A DNA stretch of 64,000 nt, taken from JAJPHW01 sp963771505. GTDB lineage: Bacteria; Acidobacteriota; Terriglobia; Terriglobales; Acidobacteriaceae. Below are positions 50,715 to 59,171 of the stretch, one piece after another. The stretch covers positions 806,001 through 870,000 of the forward strand of contig CAVYTO010000002.1 of the NCBI GenBank assembly GCA_963771505.1, in the 5' to 3' direction. The notes below the pieces were generated by a model, which saw only the letters and a list, made by a program, of their open reading frames with translations, was not told where the DNA came from and did not search any database. Both the position numbers and the translations under genes were made by a program. Within the stretch, counting starts at the first letter, position 1; each line of letters starts with the position of its first letter.

Positions 50715-51317
50715 CTACTCCCTGTCGGATGAAGACACGCCGGCTTTGCGGGCTTCTTCCTGCATGTCCTCGAGCTTTTGCTTGGCGTCTTCGAGGGCCT
50801 TTTGCTTTTGGTCGATTTGCTGTTGGGTTTGGTTCTGCTGCTTGTCCCAGTCGCCGGAGTCGCGGAGCCGGTTGCCGGCGTCAGCGTAGAATGCGGCAGC
50901 CCGCAGGCGCGATTCGCGCTGGACCACGTCAAGTTCGCGGGTCAGTAGGTCAACCTGGTCTTTCTGGCCCGATATCTTTCCCTTCCAATCGCCATTCGCC
51001 TTGACCTGCGACTGAGACGACGATGGGGCAGTTGATTTCGCATCGGCCTGCTTGGTGTCAGGCTGCTTCGCGGCTTCGGCTGACGCAGCTGGTGTCGAAT
51101 CAGCAGGATTGTCGCTAGAAGCGGATGGCTGTCCAACGACGCTCAAGCCATCATTCATGGGCAAATTGTCGTTGTCATATTTCTTGGCCACAGGAGGCGC
51201 GCCTTCTTTGCGAATCGAACGGGCGTAATCGCCCAGCGAATCGGATTGCGCCGAAGCTACGGTAGCGGCCCCAGACAGCAGAATTGCCGACAAACCAACA
51301 AATGCGATGCGTTTCAT
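50715..51317 (-). CDS. exported coiled-coil protein
   Basis: 200 residues from the ATG at 51317, with GAGGAG 5 nt upstream and a clear signal peptide (MKRIAFVGLSAILLSGAATV, cut near ASAQ). A low-complexity Ser/Ala/Asp/Lys stretch (about 45-105) is followed by a long Gln/Lys/Glu coiled coil (about 110-195, QNQTQQQIDQKQKALEDAKQ). It lies 68 bp downstream of the PAS protein gene on the same strand. The function is unknown; an envelope spacer or scaffold role is possible. Confidence 0.75.
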   Translation of the reverse strand: MKRIAFVGLSAILLSGAATVASAQSDSLGDYARSIRKEGAPPVAKKYDNDNLPMNDGLSVVGQPSASSDNPADSTPAASAEAAKQPDTKQADAKSTAPSSSQSQVKANGDWKGKISGQKDQVDLLTRELDVVQRESRLRAAAFYADAGNRLRDSGDWDKQQNQTQQQIDQKQKALEDAKQKLEDMQEEARKAGVSSSDRE

Positions 51318-51385
51318 AGTTGCTCCTCGGTAATTTGTTTTCGTCATCCGCTTGCGCTCCGCGGGGTCCATCATGCTGTAAACCT

Positions 51386-52231
51386 TTAGGCGATTGTCGC
51401 CGCCCGGTCACGGGCGAGAAATCCGCCAATCTTATGGTCGAGATGCGAAGCTTCGGCGGCAATGTCGACGGCCAATTGTCGAGCCAGCTCAGGATCGCGG
51501 CTGACGGACAATTGACGTCCATAGCCAGAAATCGTGGCCAGGGATGCGCGCAGATCGAGCGCCATCTCGGCGGACATTTCCCCGTGAATTTCCTGTTGCT
51601 TTCGGATGGCTGCTATCTCGCTCTTGTCGTCGATGAGGCAGGCAGCGCCCAGAACTTCTCCGGAAGCAGCGCGCACCGGCGCCACGCGAATCCTCAATCT
51701 GCGGTTCTGCCCGGAGGGAGTGATGTGCTCGGCGTCCACATTGGCCGAGGCGATATTGTCACGCAGGCATTCTTTTACTGCTTCGGGTACGGCGTTGGTC
51801 CCGATCAGCAAAGCTGACGTGCGCGCGAAAAGTTCTTGAGCACTCATGCCCATGGGAGAGGCTAATCCCAATATCTCGCGAGCCGCAGAGTTTGCTTGTC
51901 GTACCAACCCGTTGCCGGAGAAAAAAACTACCCCGATCGACAAATTCGACAGCACAGCGGCACTGATGTTTTCGGATGTCTTGGCCCGTTTGCGTTCCGA
52001 TTGCTGCAAAACCTGTATCTCGTGTTTCTGCTGCTTCAGTTGCTGAATTACCTCGTGATAGGCGTGCAGCGGAAACGTATCTTCGGAGCGCGTCTGCGGC
52101 GCCGAGGCGACTTCCTGCACGAGGCTGCGCCGCATGTGACGAACAGTGAACAATGTCATGATGCAAACGAAGGCTGTGCCGCCCATGAGCAGCATCATGC
52201 GCAGAACCAGAGGATTCGATAGTGGACTCAC
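51386..52231 (-). CDS. membrane-anchored PAS protein with degenerate HisKA-like helix
   Basis: 281 residues. The start is a GTG at 52231, with GGAGG 5 nt upstream and a GTGA overlap with the prepilin peptidase stop. An N-terminal membrane helix (about 9-31) is followed by a coiled coil and a PAS domain (about 85-205, LSIGVVFFSGNGLVRQANSA). The C-terminal helix pair EMALDLRASLATISGYGRQL aligns with the dimerisation helix of NtrB-type kinases, but Leu stands where the phospho-His belongs. No ATPase domain follows. It cannot be a kinase by itself and may be a dimeric sensor or partner subunit. The coupling points to type IV pilus or secretion control. Confidence 0.75.
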   Translation of the reverse strand: MSPLSNPLVLRMMLLMGGTAFVCIMTLFTVRHMRRSLVQEVASAPQTRSEDTFPLHAYHEVIQQLKQQKHEIQVLQQSERKRAKTSENISAAVLSNLSIGVVFFSGNGLVRQANSAAREILGLASPMGMSAQELFARTSALLIGTNAVPEAVKECLRDNIASANVDAEHITPSGQNRRLRIRVAPVRAASGEVLGAACLIDDKSEIAAIRKQQEIHGEMSAEMALDLRASLATISGYGRQLSVSRDPELARQLAVDIAAEASHLDHKIGGFLARDRAATIA

Positions 52232-53148
52232 AGCAGCCTCCAATACCACTGAAGCAACTGATCTCCGAAAAAGAAGGCGGCGATGGCCATGCCGCCTAGA
52301 AAGACGCCGAACGGCATTTGATGGCGCTGCAAAGCGATTCTGGCCGATTCCCAGGCGCGTGCGCGGGCGACCCGAGCCGTCTCATGGTGTCGCGCGATCC
52401 GGCGTTGGGTGCGCTTGAACCACACTGCCAAGACGGTGGACACTCCGAACAGCGAGCCCGCCACCGACGCGGTGAAAATCGTCAAGATGGTCAGCTTCAC
52501 GCCAAGAAATGCGCCAACCATCCCCATCAATTTGACATCGCCGAATCCCATGCCTTCCACGCCACGCGCGCGCAGGTATATCGCGCCGGCGCCGTAAATA
52601 AACGTAGCGCCTACGATCGCACCGAGCAAGGAATCAGAAAAAGAGAACAGGCGCCACGAGATCTCGCCACTGACCGGCAGATCCACACCATTCAGCATCT
52701 TCGACGCAACATCGCTCACCGGAACAAACAGACTCAACGCAAGCCCTAAACCCAAACCCGGGAGCGTGAGCTTGTCCGGCAGCAACTGAGTTTCGGCGTC
52801 GGTAAAAATCAATCCCAGCAGGAGAAATGAAAACGCACAGTATTTAAACCCGGCCAGGCTAAGTCCAAAGTGGGCGTAGCAGGCGACAAAAAGAATTCCG
52901 GTAAGCAATTCCACAATGAGATAGCGCGGCGAAATCGGCACTTTGCAATTTCGGCAGCGGCCGCGCAACATCAGCCAGCTCAGAATCGGAATGTTGTCGT
53001 AAAAAGCGATGGACTTGTGGCAATTGGGGCAAGCGGATCCCGGATTGACGACTGAAAGCCCGCGCGGCATGCGATAGACGCACACGTTCAGGAAGCTGCC
53101 GAACGCCAGCCCCAGCGCGAAGATCGCCAATGCGGAAGCCCAATCCAC
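52228..53148 (-). CDS. prepilin peptidase (PilD/GspO type)
   Basis: 306 residues. The zinc-binding cytoplasmic loop has C40-x2-C43 and C65-x2-C68. The catalytic Asp residues are D117 (FTDAETQLLPD) and D204 (GMGFGDVKLM). About eight membrane helices are visible. The enzyme cuts the leader of type IV prepilins and pseudopilins and N-methylates the new end. The start is a GTG at 53148 with weak ribosome-binding context. The stretch RRIARHHETARVARARAWES between the last helices is unusually basic. It is translationally coupled to the PAS protein gene. Confidence 0.93.
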   Translation of the reverse strand: MDWASALAIFALGLAFGSFLNVCVYRMPRGLSVVNPGSACPNCHKSIAFYDNIPILSWLMLRGRCRNCKVPISPRYLIVELLTGILFVACYAHFGLSLAGFKYCAFSFLLLGLIFTDAETQLLPDKLTLPGLGLGLALSLFVPVSDVASKMLNGVDLPVSGEISWRLFSFSDSLLGAIVGATFIYGAGAIYLRARGVEGMGFGDVKLMGMVGAFLGVKLTILTIFTASVAGSLFGVSTVLAVWFKRTQRRIARHHETARVARARAWESARIALQRHQMPFGVFLGGMAIAAFFFGDQLLQWYWRLL

Positions 53149-53308
53149 GGGAATCGGTTGTCCTGTCTAAGCTGGATTTTTGTTGATTATACGGCGATTA
53201 GAAAGGACGCACCTGAGTACGAAAGTCATGGTACGAGCGGACACTCGCAGCCAGAAATGGGAACAAATGCAGGACAGGGAAACGGGTTCCCTGCCCTGCG
53301 CAAGTCGG

Positions 53309-54370
53309 TTAGTTATTGTTTAACTGCGGACGCCCAGAGTTCGGCCCTTTGGATGTTGCGAACACGGTCACCGGTGCTTGCAGGCTGAAATTCAGGACCG
53401 TCTCGACTGGCAGTTTGATCTGTTGACCCTTGGTCGCGGCCTGGACCCCGCCACCCAATCCGGCACCTGCGGCGGCTCCTATAGCGGCGCCTTTGCCGCC
53501 CCCCGCCAGAGCACCGATTAAGGCTCCAATACCGGCCCCGCCACCGACTTTTTCAGCGGTGTTTTTGCCGCGGGAGCTGCCCTGCTTGGAATACTGGTCA
53601 GTCGAGATGCTGTAGTTTTTGCCTCCCGAGGTGATGCTGTCCAGTTGGAGGATCAATTCCGATTGGCCTTTGAACTTGCCCGCACTTTTAACATCCACGA
53701 GGTGCCCTTGCACTTCGCTACCCACGGGTATTGCGATTTCTCCATTCGCGGTCAGCGCCGAAGTGAGAGAAGCGCGGAAGGTCTGTCCGGCTTGGTTCGC
53801 CTCGCTGTCCAATGCGTCTTCGAGACGAACTGCGAGCGTGGTGCCGGTGGGGATGGTGACCTTTTGCGGCGGGGGCGGTGGTGGCGGCGTCACCGGTTCT
53901 GGAGCAGGCGTGGGCATCGATTCGGGTGCTGGCATAGGAGCCGGTGCGGGTTGGTTCTCGGCCATGCGGTCGTTATCATTCGCACGGTCCCGCTTGTGGG
54001 AGCGTTTACGTGCTTCGGGTTTCGGCTTTTCCTCTACCGGAGGAGCGGAAGTTGGCTCTGCAGCCTGTATCGGGGGCGGAGGCGCAACTTGGAGGTTGTT
54101 AATCACCTGCTTCACCCCAGCGACAGAAGAAGCGTATCGCGCCGCCGCGTCGCGTTGGGCATCGTTATCCACCCCCCCAGAGATGGTCACAGCGCCTTGT
54201 GTCGACTGCACCACCAACTGCTTGCCAGCCAGGCCGGAGTCCGCGCTTATTTTGTTCTGCACATCCGTCGCGATCTGATTGTCGTTAGGTGCCTTGTTGC
54301 AGGCGACAGAAATTGCCATCAACGTAAGAAGCAAAATCGCGCTGAGACGCGAAGACTTTATCCGCTTCAT
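53309..54370 (-). CDS. BON-domain lipoprotein with Pro-rich linker and glycine zipper
   Basis: 353 residues. The lipobox SVAC is near residue 24. A BON domain (about 30-95, VVQSTQGAVTISGGVDNDAQ) is followed by a Pro/Ala/Glu and basic linker (about 96-172). A beta domain (VTIPTGTTLAVRLEDALDSE, VGSEVQGHLVDV) comes next, and then a glycine zipper (GGGAGIGALIGALAGGGKGA) that could insert into a membrane. BON domains bind phospholipid. The protein may help outer-membrane stability. No operon partner is seen. Confidence 0.78.
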   Translation of the reverse strand: MKRIKSSRLSAILLLTLMAISVACNKAPNDNQIATDVQNKISADSGLAGKQLVVQSTQGAVTISGGVDNDAQRDAAARYASSVAGVKQVINNLQVAPPPPIQAAEPTSAPPVEEKPKPEARKRSHKRDRANDNDRMAENQPAPAPMPAPESMPTPAPEPVTPPPPPPPQKVTIPTGTTLAVRLEDALDSEANQAGQTFRASLTSALTANGEIAIPVGSEVQGHLVDVKSAGKFKGQSELILQLDSITSGGKNYSISTDQYSKQGSSRGKNTAEKVGGGAGIGALIGALAGGGKGAAIGAAAGAGLGGGVQAATKGQQIKLPVETVLNFSLQAPVTVFATSKGPNSGRPQLNNN

Positions 54371-54471
54371 GGAACACTCCTGAGATTTTAGGTTGTGGTT
54401 AACAGTTTAGATGCAGCAAGGCAGGAAATCACCTGCTAAATTCGCCACAAACTACATGAATTTACACGCGG

Positions 54472-55065
54472 CTAGGGTTGGCGCAGAAATTTGTAATCCA
54501 AGATGGAAGCCGCAAGAGTTGCGGTTGCCGGTTGATCCGCAGCTTTCCCTTTTGCTTTGACCGGCGACTCTTGATTCTCGCGCGTCCTGATCATGCGGGC
54601 CTGGCATAGGACGCTGCTATTCTTCTGTCCGGATATTTCTTCTGGCATCTCGAAAACCATTTCGACCAGAGTGTTGTCGGGAAGTGGTTCCGGCCCGTGT
54701 ATCAGAACGCCCGACTGGCTCAAGTTTTCAATGATGCCTTCGTACCAATTGCCCAGGTTTTTTACGCGATAGCGAACCGGAGCATCAAGCTTTAGCCTGC
54801 GCGCTCGAGGATGCCATGTAGTTTTCTTGGTGTGGACTCGGCTGCGGCGTGTAACGGTCGATGACTCCTCCTCTGCCAACTCCACCCGATCGGTGCGCTT
54901 CATGGTCTTCCAGTCGTATTTATATTTCACGGCACACGCCAGGCAGACTTGGTAGTAGTCACCGTCTGCAGCCCGCCGCGGCCAGGAAAACTCGTGCGAA
55001 CAACGCCCGAGCATAAGAACGTCCATCAGCTTCTGAGGCATGGTCATTTTCCCGGGCCAATTCAC
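54472..55065 (-). CDS. PilZ-domain protein with N-terminal Cys pair
   Basis: 197 residues, cytoplasmic. The N-terminus has CLAC and an upstream Cys/His (GRCSHEF) that could bind zinc. The PilZ domain (about 85-190) starts RARRLKLDAPVRYRV, the RxxxR-like site, and has NLSQSGVLIHG, where Asn replaces the usual Asp of DxSxxG. Canonical PilZ domains bind cyclic di-GMP; binding is possible but weakened by the change. The GTG at 55065 lacks a ribosome-binding site, and ATG codons at 55047 and 55041 are alternatives. The HD-GYP protein at the window end belongs to the same signalling system. Confidence 0.75.
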   Translation of the reverse strand: MNWPGKMTMPQKLMDVLMLGRCSHEFSWPRRAADGDYYQVCLACAVKYKYDWKTMKRTDRVELAEEESSTVTRRSRVHTKKTTWHPRARRLKLDAPVRYRVKNLGNWYEGIIENLSQSGVLIHGPEPLPDNTLVEMVFEMPEEISGQKNSSVLCQARMIRTRENQESPVKAKGKAADQPATATLAASILDYKFLRQP

Positions 55066-55276
55066 CGGTGGAACTATGATCGTATGGAAGGCAGGAGTTT
55101 CAAAGTTACTTTCGTGTTATGGGTGCGTTCTTCGGTTCTTCGACGACAAGTGAATTGTTTACTTTTAGTTGGAGAAAATAGCTCGAGCGATCCCCCCGCA
55201 CAATTGAGAGCAACGCGCGCAACTTTGGTTATGTCCGTCCGCTGGGGAGATGTTTCCCCAGTGTTAGAGTTTTGAG

Positions 55277-55867
55277 GTGACTGGTTTCGTTCTGGCTGGG
55301 GGCAGAAGCAGCCGTATGGGGCAAGACAAGGCCCTGTTAGAACTGCGCGGTAAGACCATGCTGGCGCGAGCGATTGAAACTGTGAGCGCGGCAGTTTCAA
55401 ACGTGATCATCGTTGGAGATCCCGTGAAGTTCGCTCGGTTCGGTCCCGTGATTGAAGACGAATTTATTGGGCAGGGCCCTCTTGGCGGCATCCACGCCGC
55501 TCTCAACGCCAGCACCAGTGAATTGAATTTAATGCTCGCTGTGGACATGGCTTTCATGCGCTGGGAATTTCTACAATGCCTCGGCAGGCAGGCAGAGAAT
55601 CATGCTGCTCAGGTCACCGTTCCCCGGTCGGAATATCGGCTACAGCCGCTTTGCGCCGTTTATCGAAAGGACTTCGCCGGAGTGGCCGAGCGGGCGCTCA
55701 AGGACGGTAAGAATAAAATTACGACCCTGTTCGATCCTCATTCGACTCTCATCATCGAAGAACGACAAATTACTGATGCGGGATTTACTTCGCAGATGTT
55801 CCATAATGTAAACACTCCCGAAGATTGGGAACTTGCCCAGAGCAACGTTATGATCGGAAACATCTGA
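55277..55867 (+). CDS. mobA: molybdenum cofactor guanylyltransferase MobA
   Basis: 196 residues. FVLAGGRSSRMGQDKALLEL is the nucleotide-binding signature (LAGGxSxRMGxDKAL), and QGPLGGIHAAL and AVDMAF follow as in MobA. The enzyme adds GMP to Mo-molybdopterin to give the bis-MGD precursor. The start is a GTG at 55277. The stop overlaps the next ATG by one base (TGATG), coupling it to an ABC ATPase gene. No other molybdenum gene or molybdoenzyme is in the window. Confidence 0.9.
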   Translation: MTGFVLAGGRSSRMGQDKALLELRGKTMLARAIETVSAAVSNVIIVGDPVKFARFGPVIEDEFIGQGPLGGIHAALNASTSELNLMLAVDMAFMRWEFLQCLGRQAENHAAQVTVPRSEYRLQPLCAVYRKDFAGVAERALKDGKNKITTLFDPHSTLIIEERQITDAGFTSQMFHNVNTPEDWELAQSNVMIGNI

Positions 55868-56658
55868 TGGCGGATATTCCTCTCACCCCGACTCCTGCGG
55901 ACACCAAAGTCGGCCCGTATATCGAATTCAAGGATGTTTCGAAGTCGTTCGGGACGAAACATGTGCTGAAAGATGTCAGCTTCAAGGTGATGAGTGGCGA
56001 AACAGTATGCATCCTTGGACGCAGCGGCGTGGGCAAGTCGGTAACGCTCCAGAACATCATGGGATTCATGAAACCGGACAGCGGCCGCGTGATCGTAGCG
56101 CACCAGGACATTACCGATTTCGACGAAAAGCAGATGCAGGAAATCAGGAAGAAAGTCACGATGGTCTTCCAGAACGGCGCGTTATTCGATTCGCTTAGCA
56201 TCCGTGAGAATGTCGCGTTCCCGCTGCGCGAACGCCGGGATTTGCAGGAAGAACAAATTTTCCAGATTGTCGATGGACTGTTGGACATGGTCGGAGTCAA
56301 GCCCATGGCTGAGTCGTTGCCGTCTGATCTCTCCACGGGCATGAAGCGTTCGGTGGCGATAGCGCGGGCGTTGGCCGCACAGCCGGAATGTGTGCTGTAC
56401 GACGAGCCCACCACGATGGTCGACCCATTGATGGCGCAGCTTCTGGGCGACCTCATCAAGCGGTTGAAATTACAGTTGGGATTGACCAGCGTGGTCGTCA
56501 CCCACGACATGCGCCTCGCGCAAAAAGTAGCGAACCGGATTGTTTTCCTTCACGAAGGCCGAGTGCTGTTTTATGGCACTTATCAGGAGATGACACGCAG
56601 CGCCGAACCTTTGGTGCAGGAATTTCTGGAATTGGATCAACTGCAGGTTGAAGCGTAA
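55867..56658 (+). CDS. MlaF/Ttg2A-like ABC transporter ATPase
   Basis: 263 residues. Walker A GRSGVGKS is at 51-58, the Q loop is MVFQNGALFDSLSIRENVAF (the GALFDSLxxxENV segment is typical of MlaF-type MCE transporters), Walker B VLYDE ends at 180, and the switch His is in VVVTHD. The ABC signature reads LSTGM instead of LSGGM. Mla-type transporters move phospholipids between membranes. No MlaE permease or MCE protein gene is adjacent, which is unusual. The start at 55867 overlaps the mobA stop by one base. Confidence 0.88.
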   Translation: MADIPLTPTPADTKVGPYIEFKDVSKSFGTKHVLKDVSFKVMSGETVCILGRSGVGKSVTLQNIMGFMKPDSGRVIVAHQDITDFDEKQMQEIRKKVTMVFQNGALFDSLSIRENVAFPLRERRDLQEEQIFQIVDGLLDMVGVKPMAESLPSDLSTGMKRSVAIARALAAQPECVLYDEPTTMVDPLMAQLLGDLIKRLKLQLGLTSVVVTHDMRLAQKVANRIVFLHEGRVLFYGTYQEMTRSAEPLVQEFLELDQLQVEA

Positions 56659-56771
56659 AGGGGACCGTTTCGCTTACGGGAATAAGCCTCCCAAAATTCA
56701 TTCGAGCTGTATTTCTTCTTGTCCAAGGTCTAACATTGAATGTACAAGTCCCTTCGCTAAGGAGGCCTTCG

Positions 56772-59168
56772 ATGGCCACTCTGCAATCAGCCCCAATTCA
56801 CTCGCAGCATTCATCTGCCCTGTCACCCGAAGAGTTAAGAAAGATGGACGCGTACTGGCGCGCGGCCAATTATCTGTCGGTCGGGCAGATTTACCTGTAC
56901 CGAAATCCCCTGCTGCGAAAGCCGCTGACGGCCGAAGATGTTAAACCGCGATTGCTGGGGCACTTCGGTACCACGCCGGGGCTTAACTTTATCTATGTGC
57001 ATTTCAATCGCATCATCAGGAAATTCGACTTGAATTGCATTTACATTGCCGGGCCTGGCCATGGCGGACCGGGAATGGTCGCGAATACTTATCTTGAAGG
57101 CACGTATTCAGAGCTTTATCCGCGAATCAGCCAGGACGAAGCTGGAATGCAGCGGCTGTTCAAGCAATTCTCTTTCCCAGGGGGCATTCCCAGCCATGCC
57201 GCCCCGGAAACGCCGGGATCGATTCACGAGGGCGGAGAATTAGGTTATTCCATCGTGCATGCATTCGGGGCAGCCTTCGACAATCCCAATTTGCTGGTCT
57301 GTTGCGTGGTGGGCGACGGAGAGGCTGAGACCGGGCCGTTGGCAGGAAGCTGGCACTCCAATAAGTTCTTGAATCCGGAACGCGATGGCGCGGTGCTTCC
57401 TATTTTGCATTTGAACGGCTACAAGATCGCGAACCCGACGATTCTTGGTCGTATGACGGACGCGGAATTGACCCAGCTCTTCAACGGTTATGGCTGGAAG
57501 CCGTACTTTGTCGAAGGACACGAGCCTGAGGCGATGCATCAATTGATGGCTGGAACGCTTGATCGCATCGTCGAGGAGATTGGTTCTATTCAGGACGCCG
57601 CGCGCAGACAGGGCGCAAAAGAACGCCCGCTGTGGCCAATGATTATTTTGCGTTCGCCCAAGGGCTGGACAGGGCCGAAAGTAGTCGACGGCCTTCCGGT
57701 TGAAGGCACGTGGCGCGCTCATCAAGTGCCGGTCGCCGATGTGCGAACGAAGCCCGCACATTTGAAGATTCTCGAAGACTGGATGAAAAGTTACCGGCCT
57801 GAAGAGCTGTTCACCGAGGCGGGAGCGTTGATTCCGGACCTGGCGGAACTGCCACCTCGCGGAGATAGACGAATGGGCGCGAATCCGCACGCCAACGGCG
57901 GACTGCTGCTTAAAGATCTTGTGATGCCCGATTTCCGCGACTATACCGTGGCCGTGAACAAGCCAGGGACCGCGGATAGCGAAGCAACACACGTTCTCGG
58001 CGAATTTCTGCGGGACGTAATGGAACGGAATGCCAACGCGAAAAACTTTCGAGTTTTTGGCCCCGACGAAACCGCTTCAAACCGCCTCGACGCCATCTAT
58101 GGCGCCACGGGCAAAGAATGGATGGAAGCGCAACTGCCCGTAGATAGAAATCTCTCCCGCGATGGCCGCGTGCTCGAAGTATTGAGCGAGCACATGTGCG
58201 AAGGCTGGCTCGAGGGGTATCTCCTGACCGGGCGGCACGGTTTCTTTTCATGCTACGAAGCATTTATCCACATCATCGACTCCATGTTCAACCAGCACGC
58301 GAAGTGGCTGAAGGTAACGAGGGAAATTCCCTGGCGGCGTCCGATTGCGTCGTTGAATTATTTGCTGACCTCGCACGTGTGGCGGCAGGACCACAACGGA
58401 TTCACTCATCAAGACCCAGGATTCATCGACCACGTGATGAACAAGAAAGCGGACATCGTTCGCGTCTATCTGCCCCCTGATACGAACACGCTGCTGTCGG
58501 TAGCCGACCATTGCCTGCGTAGCCGCCATTACGTCAACGTCATTGTCGCGGGAAAACAGCCCGCTCTTCAATATCTCGACGCCGAGTCAGCGATTAAACA
58601 TTGCACCATCGGCGCCGGAATCTGGAATTGGGCCAGCAACGACGACAACGCTGAACCGGATGTAGTGATGGCGTGTGCCGGGGATGTGCCTACTCTGGAA
58701 ACGCTGGCCGCTGTCGATCTGTTGCGGCAGCATTTTGCAGATATCAAGATTCGCGTAGTCAACGTGGTCGATCTGACCGTCCTGCAGCCGCCAACTGAAA
58801 GTCCTCACGGTCTTTCCGACCGGGACTTCGATTCGATGTTCACGAAGAACAAGCCGATCATCTTTGCATTTCATGGATATCCCCTGCTGATCCACCGGCT
58901 GACCTACCGGCGCGGCAATCACGACAACCTGCACGTAAGGGGATACAAAGAAGAAGGCACGACCACAACTCCGTTCGACATGACTGTGCTCAACGATCTG
59001 GACCGCTTCCACCTAGCGGGGGACGCCGTCGACCGAGTGCCGCGCCTTCAGGCTATGGGCGGCCACTTCAAGCAAATGCTTCGAGACAAGCTGATCGAGC
59101 ACAAGCAATATATTGGCGAATACGGTGAAGATATGCCGGAAATTAAGAATTGGAAATGGCCGTATTAG
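56772..59168 (+). CDS. phosphoketolase (Xfp)
   Basis: 798 residues, the family length. The start at 56772 has AAGGAGG 6 nt upstream, better than the frame's first start at 56736. GPGHGGPGMVANTYLEGTY, GGELGYSIVHAFGAAFDNP and GDGEAETGPLAGSWHSNKFL are phosphoketolase signatures, the last two binding thiamine diphosphate. It cleaves xylulose 5-phosphate (and often fructose 6-phosphate) with phosphate to acetyl-phosphate and a shorter sugar phosphate. The acetate kinase gene starts 3 bp after its stop, so the pair converts acetyl-phosphate to acetate and ATP. Confidence 0.95.
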   Translation: MATLQSAPIHSQHSSALSPEELRKMDAYWRAANYLSVGQIYLYRNPLLRKPLTAEDVKPRLLGHFGTTPGLNFIYVHFNRIIRKFDLNCIYIAGPGHGGPGMVANTYLEGTYSELYPRISQDEAGMQRLFKQFSFPGGIPSHAAPETPGSIHEGGELGYSIVHAFGAAFDNPNLLVCCVVGDGEAETGPLAGSWHSNKFLNPERDGAVLPILHLNGYKIANPTILGRMTDAELTQLFNGYGWKPYFVEGHEPEAMHQLMAGTLDRIVEEIGSIQDAARRQGAKERPLWPMIILRSPKGWTGPKVVDGLPVEGTWRAHQVPVADVRTKPAHLKILEDWMKSYRPEELFTEAGALIPDLAELPPRGDRRMGANPHANGGLLLKDLVMPDFRDYTVAVNKPGTADSEATHVLGEFLRDVMERNANAKNFRVFGPDETASNRLDAIYGATGKEWMEAQLPVDRNLSRDGRVLEVLSEHMCEGWLEGYLLTGRHGFFSCYEAFIHIIDSMFNQHAKWLKVTREIPWRRPIASLNYLLTSHVWRQDHNGFTHQDPGFIDHVMNKKADIVRVYLPPDTNTLLSVADHCLRSRHYVNVIVAGKQPALQYLDAESAIKHCTIGAGIWNWASNDDNAEPDVVMACAGDVPTLETLAAVDLLRQHFADIKIRVVNVVDLTVLQPPTESPHGLSDRDFDSMFTKNKPIIFAFHGYPLLIHRLTYRRGNHDNLHVRGYKEEGTTTTPFDMTVLNDLDRFHLAGDAVDRVPRLQAMGGHFKQMLRDKLIEHKQYIGEYGEDMPEIKNWKWPY

Positions 59169-59171
59169 GGC

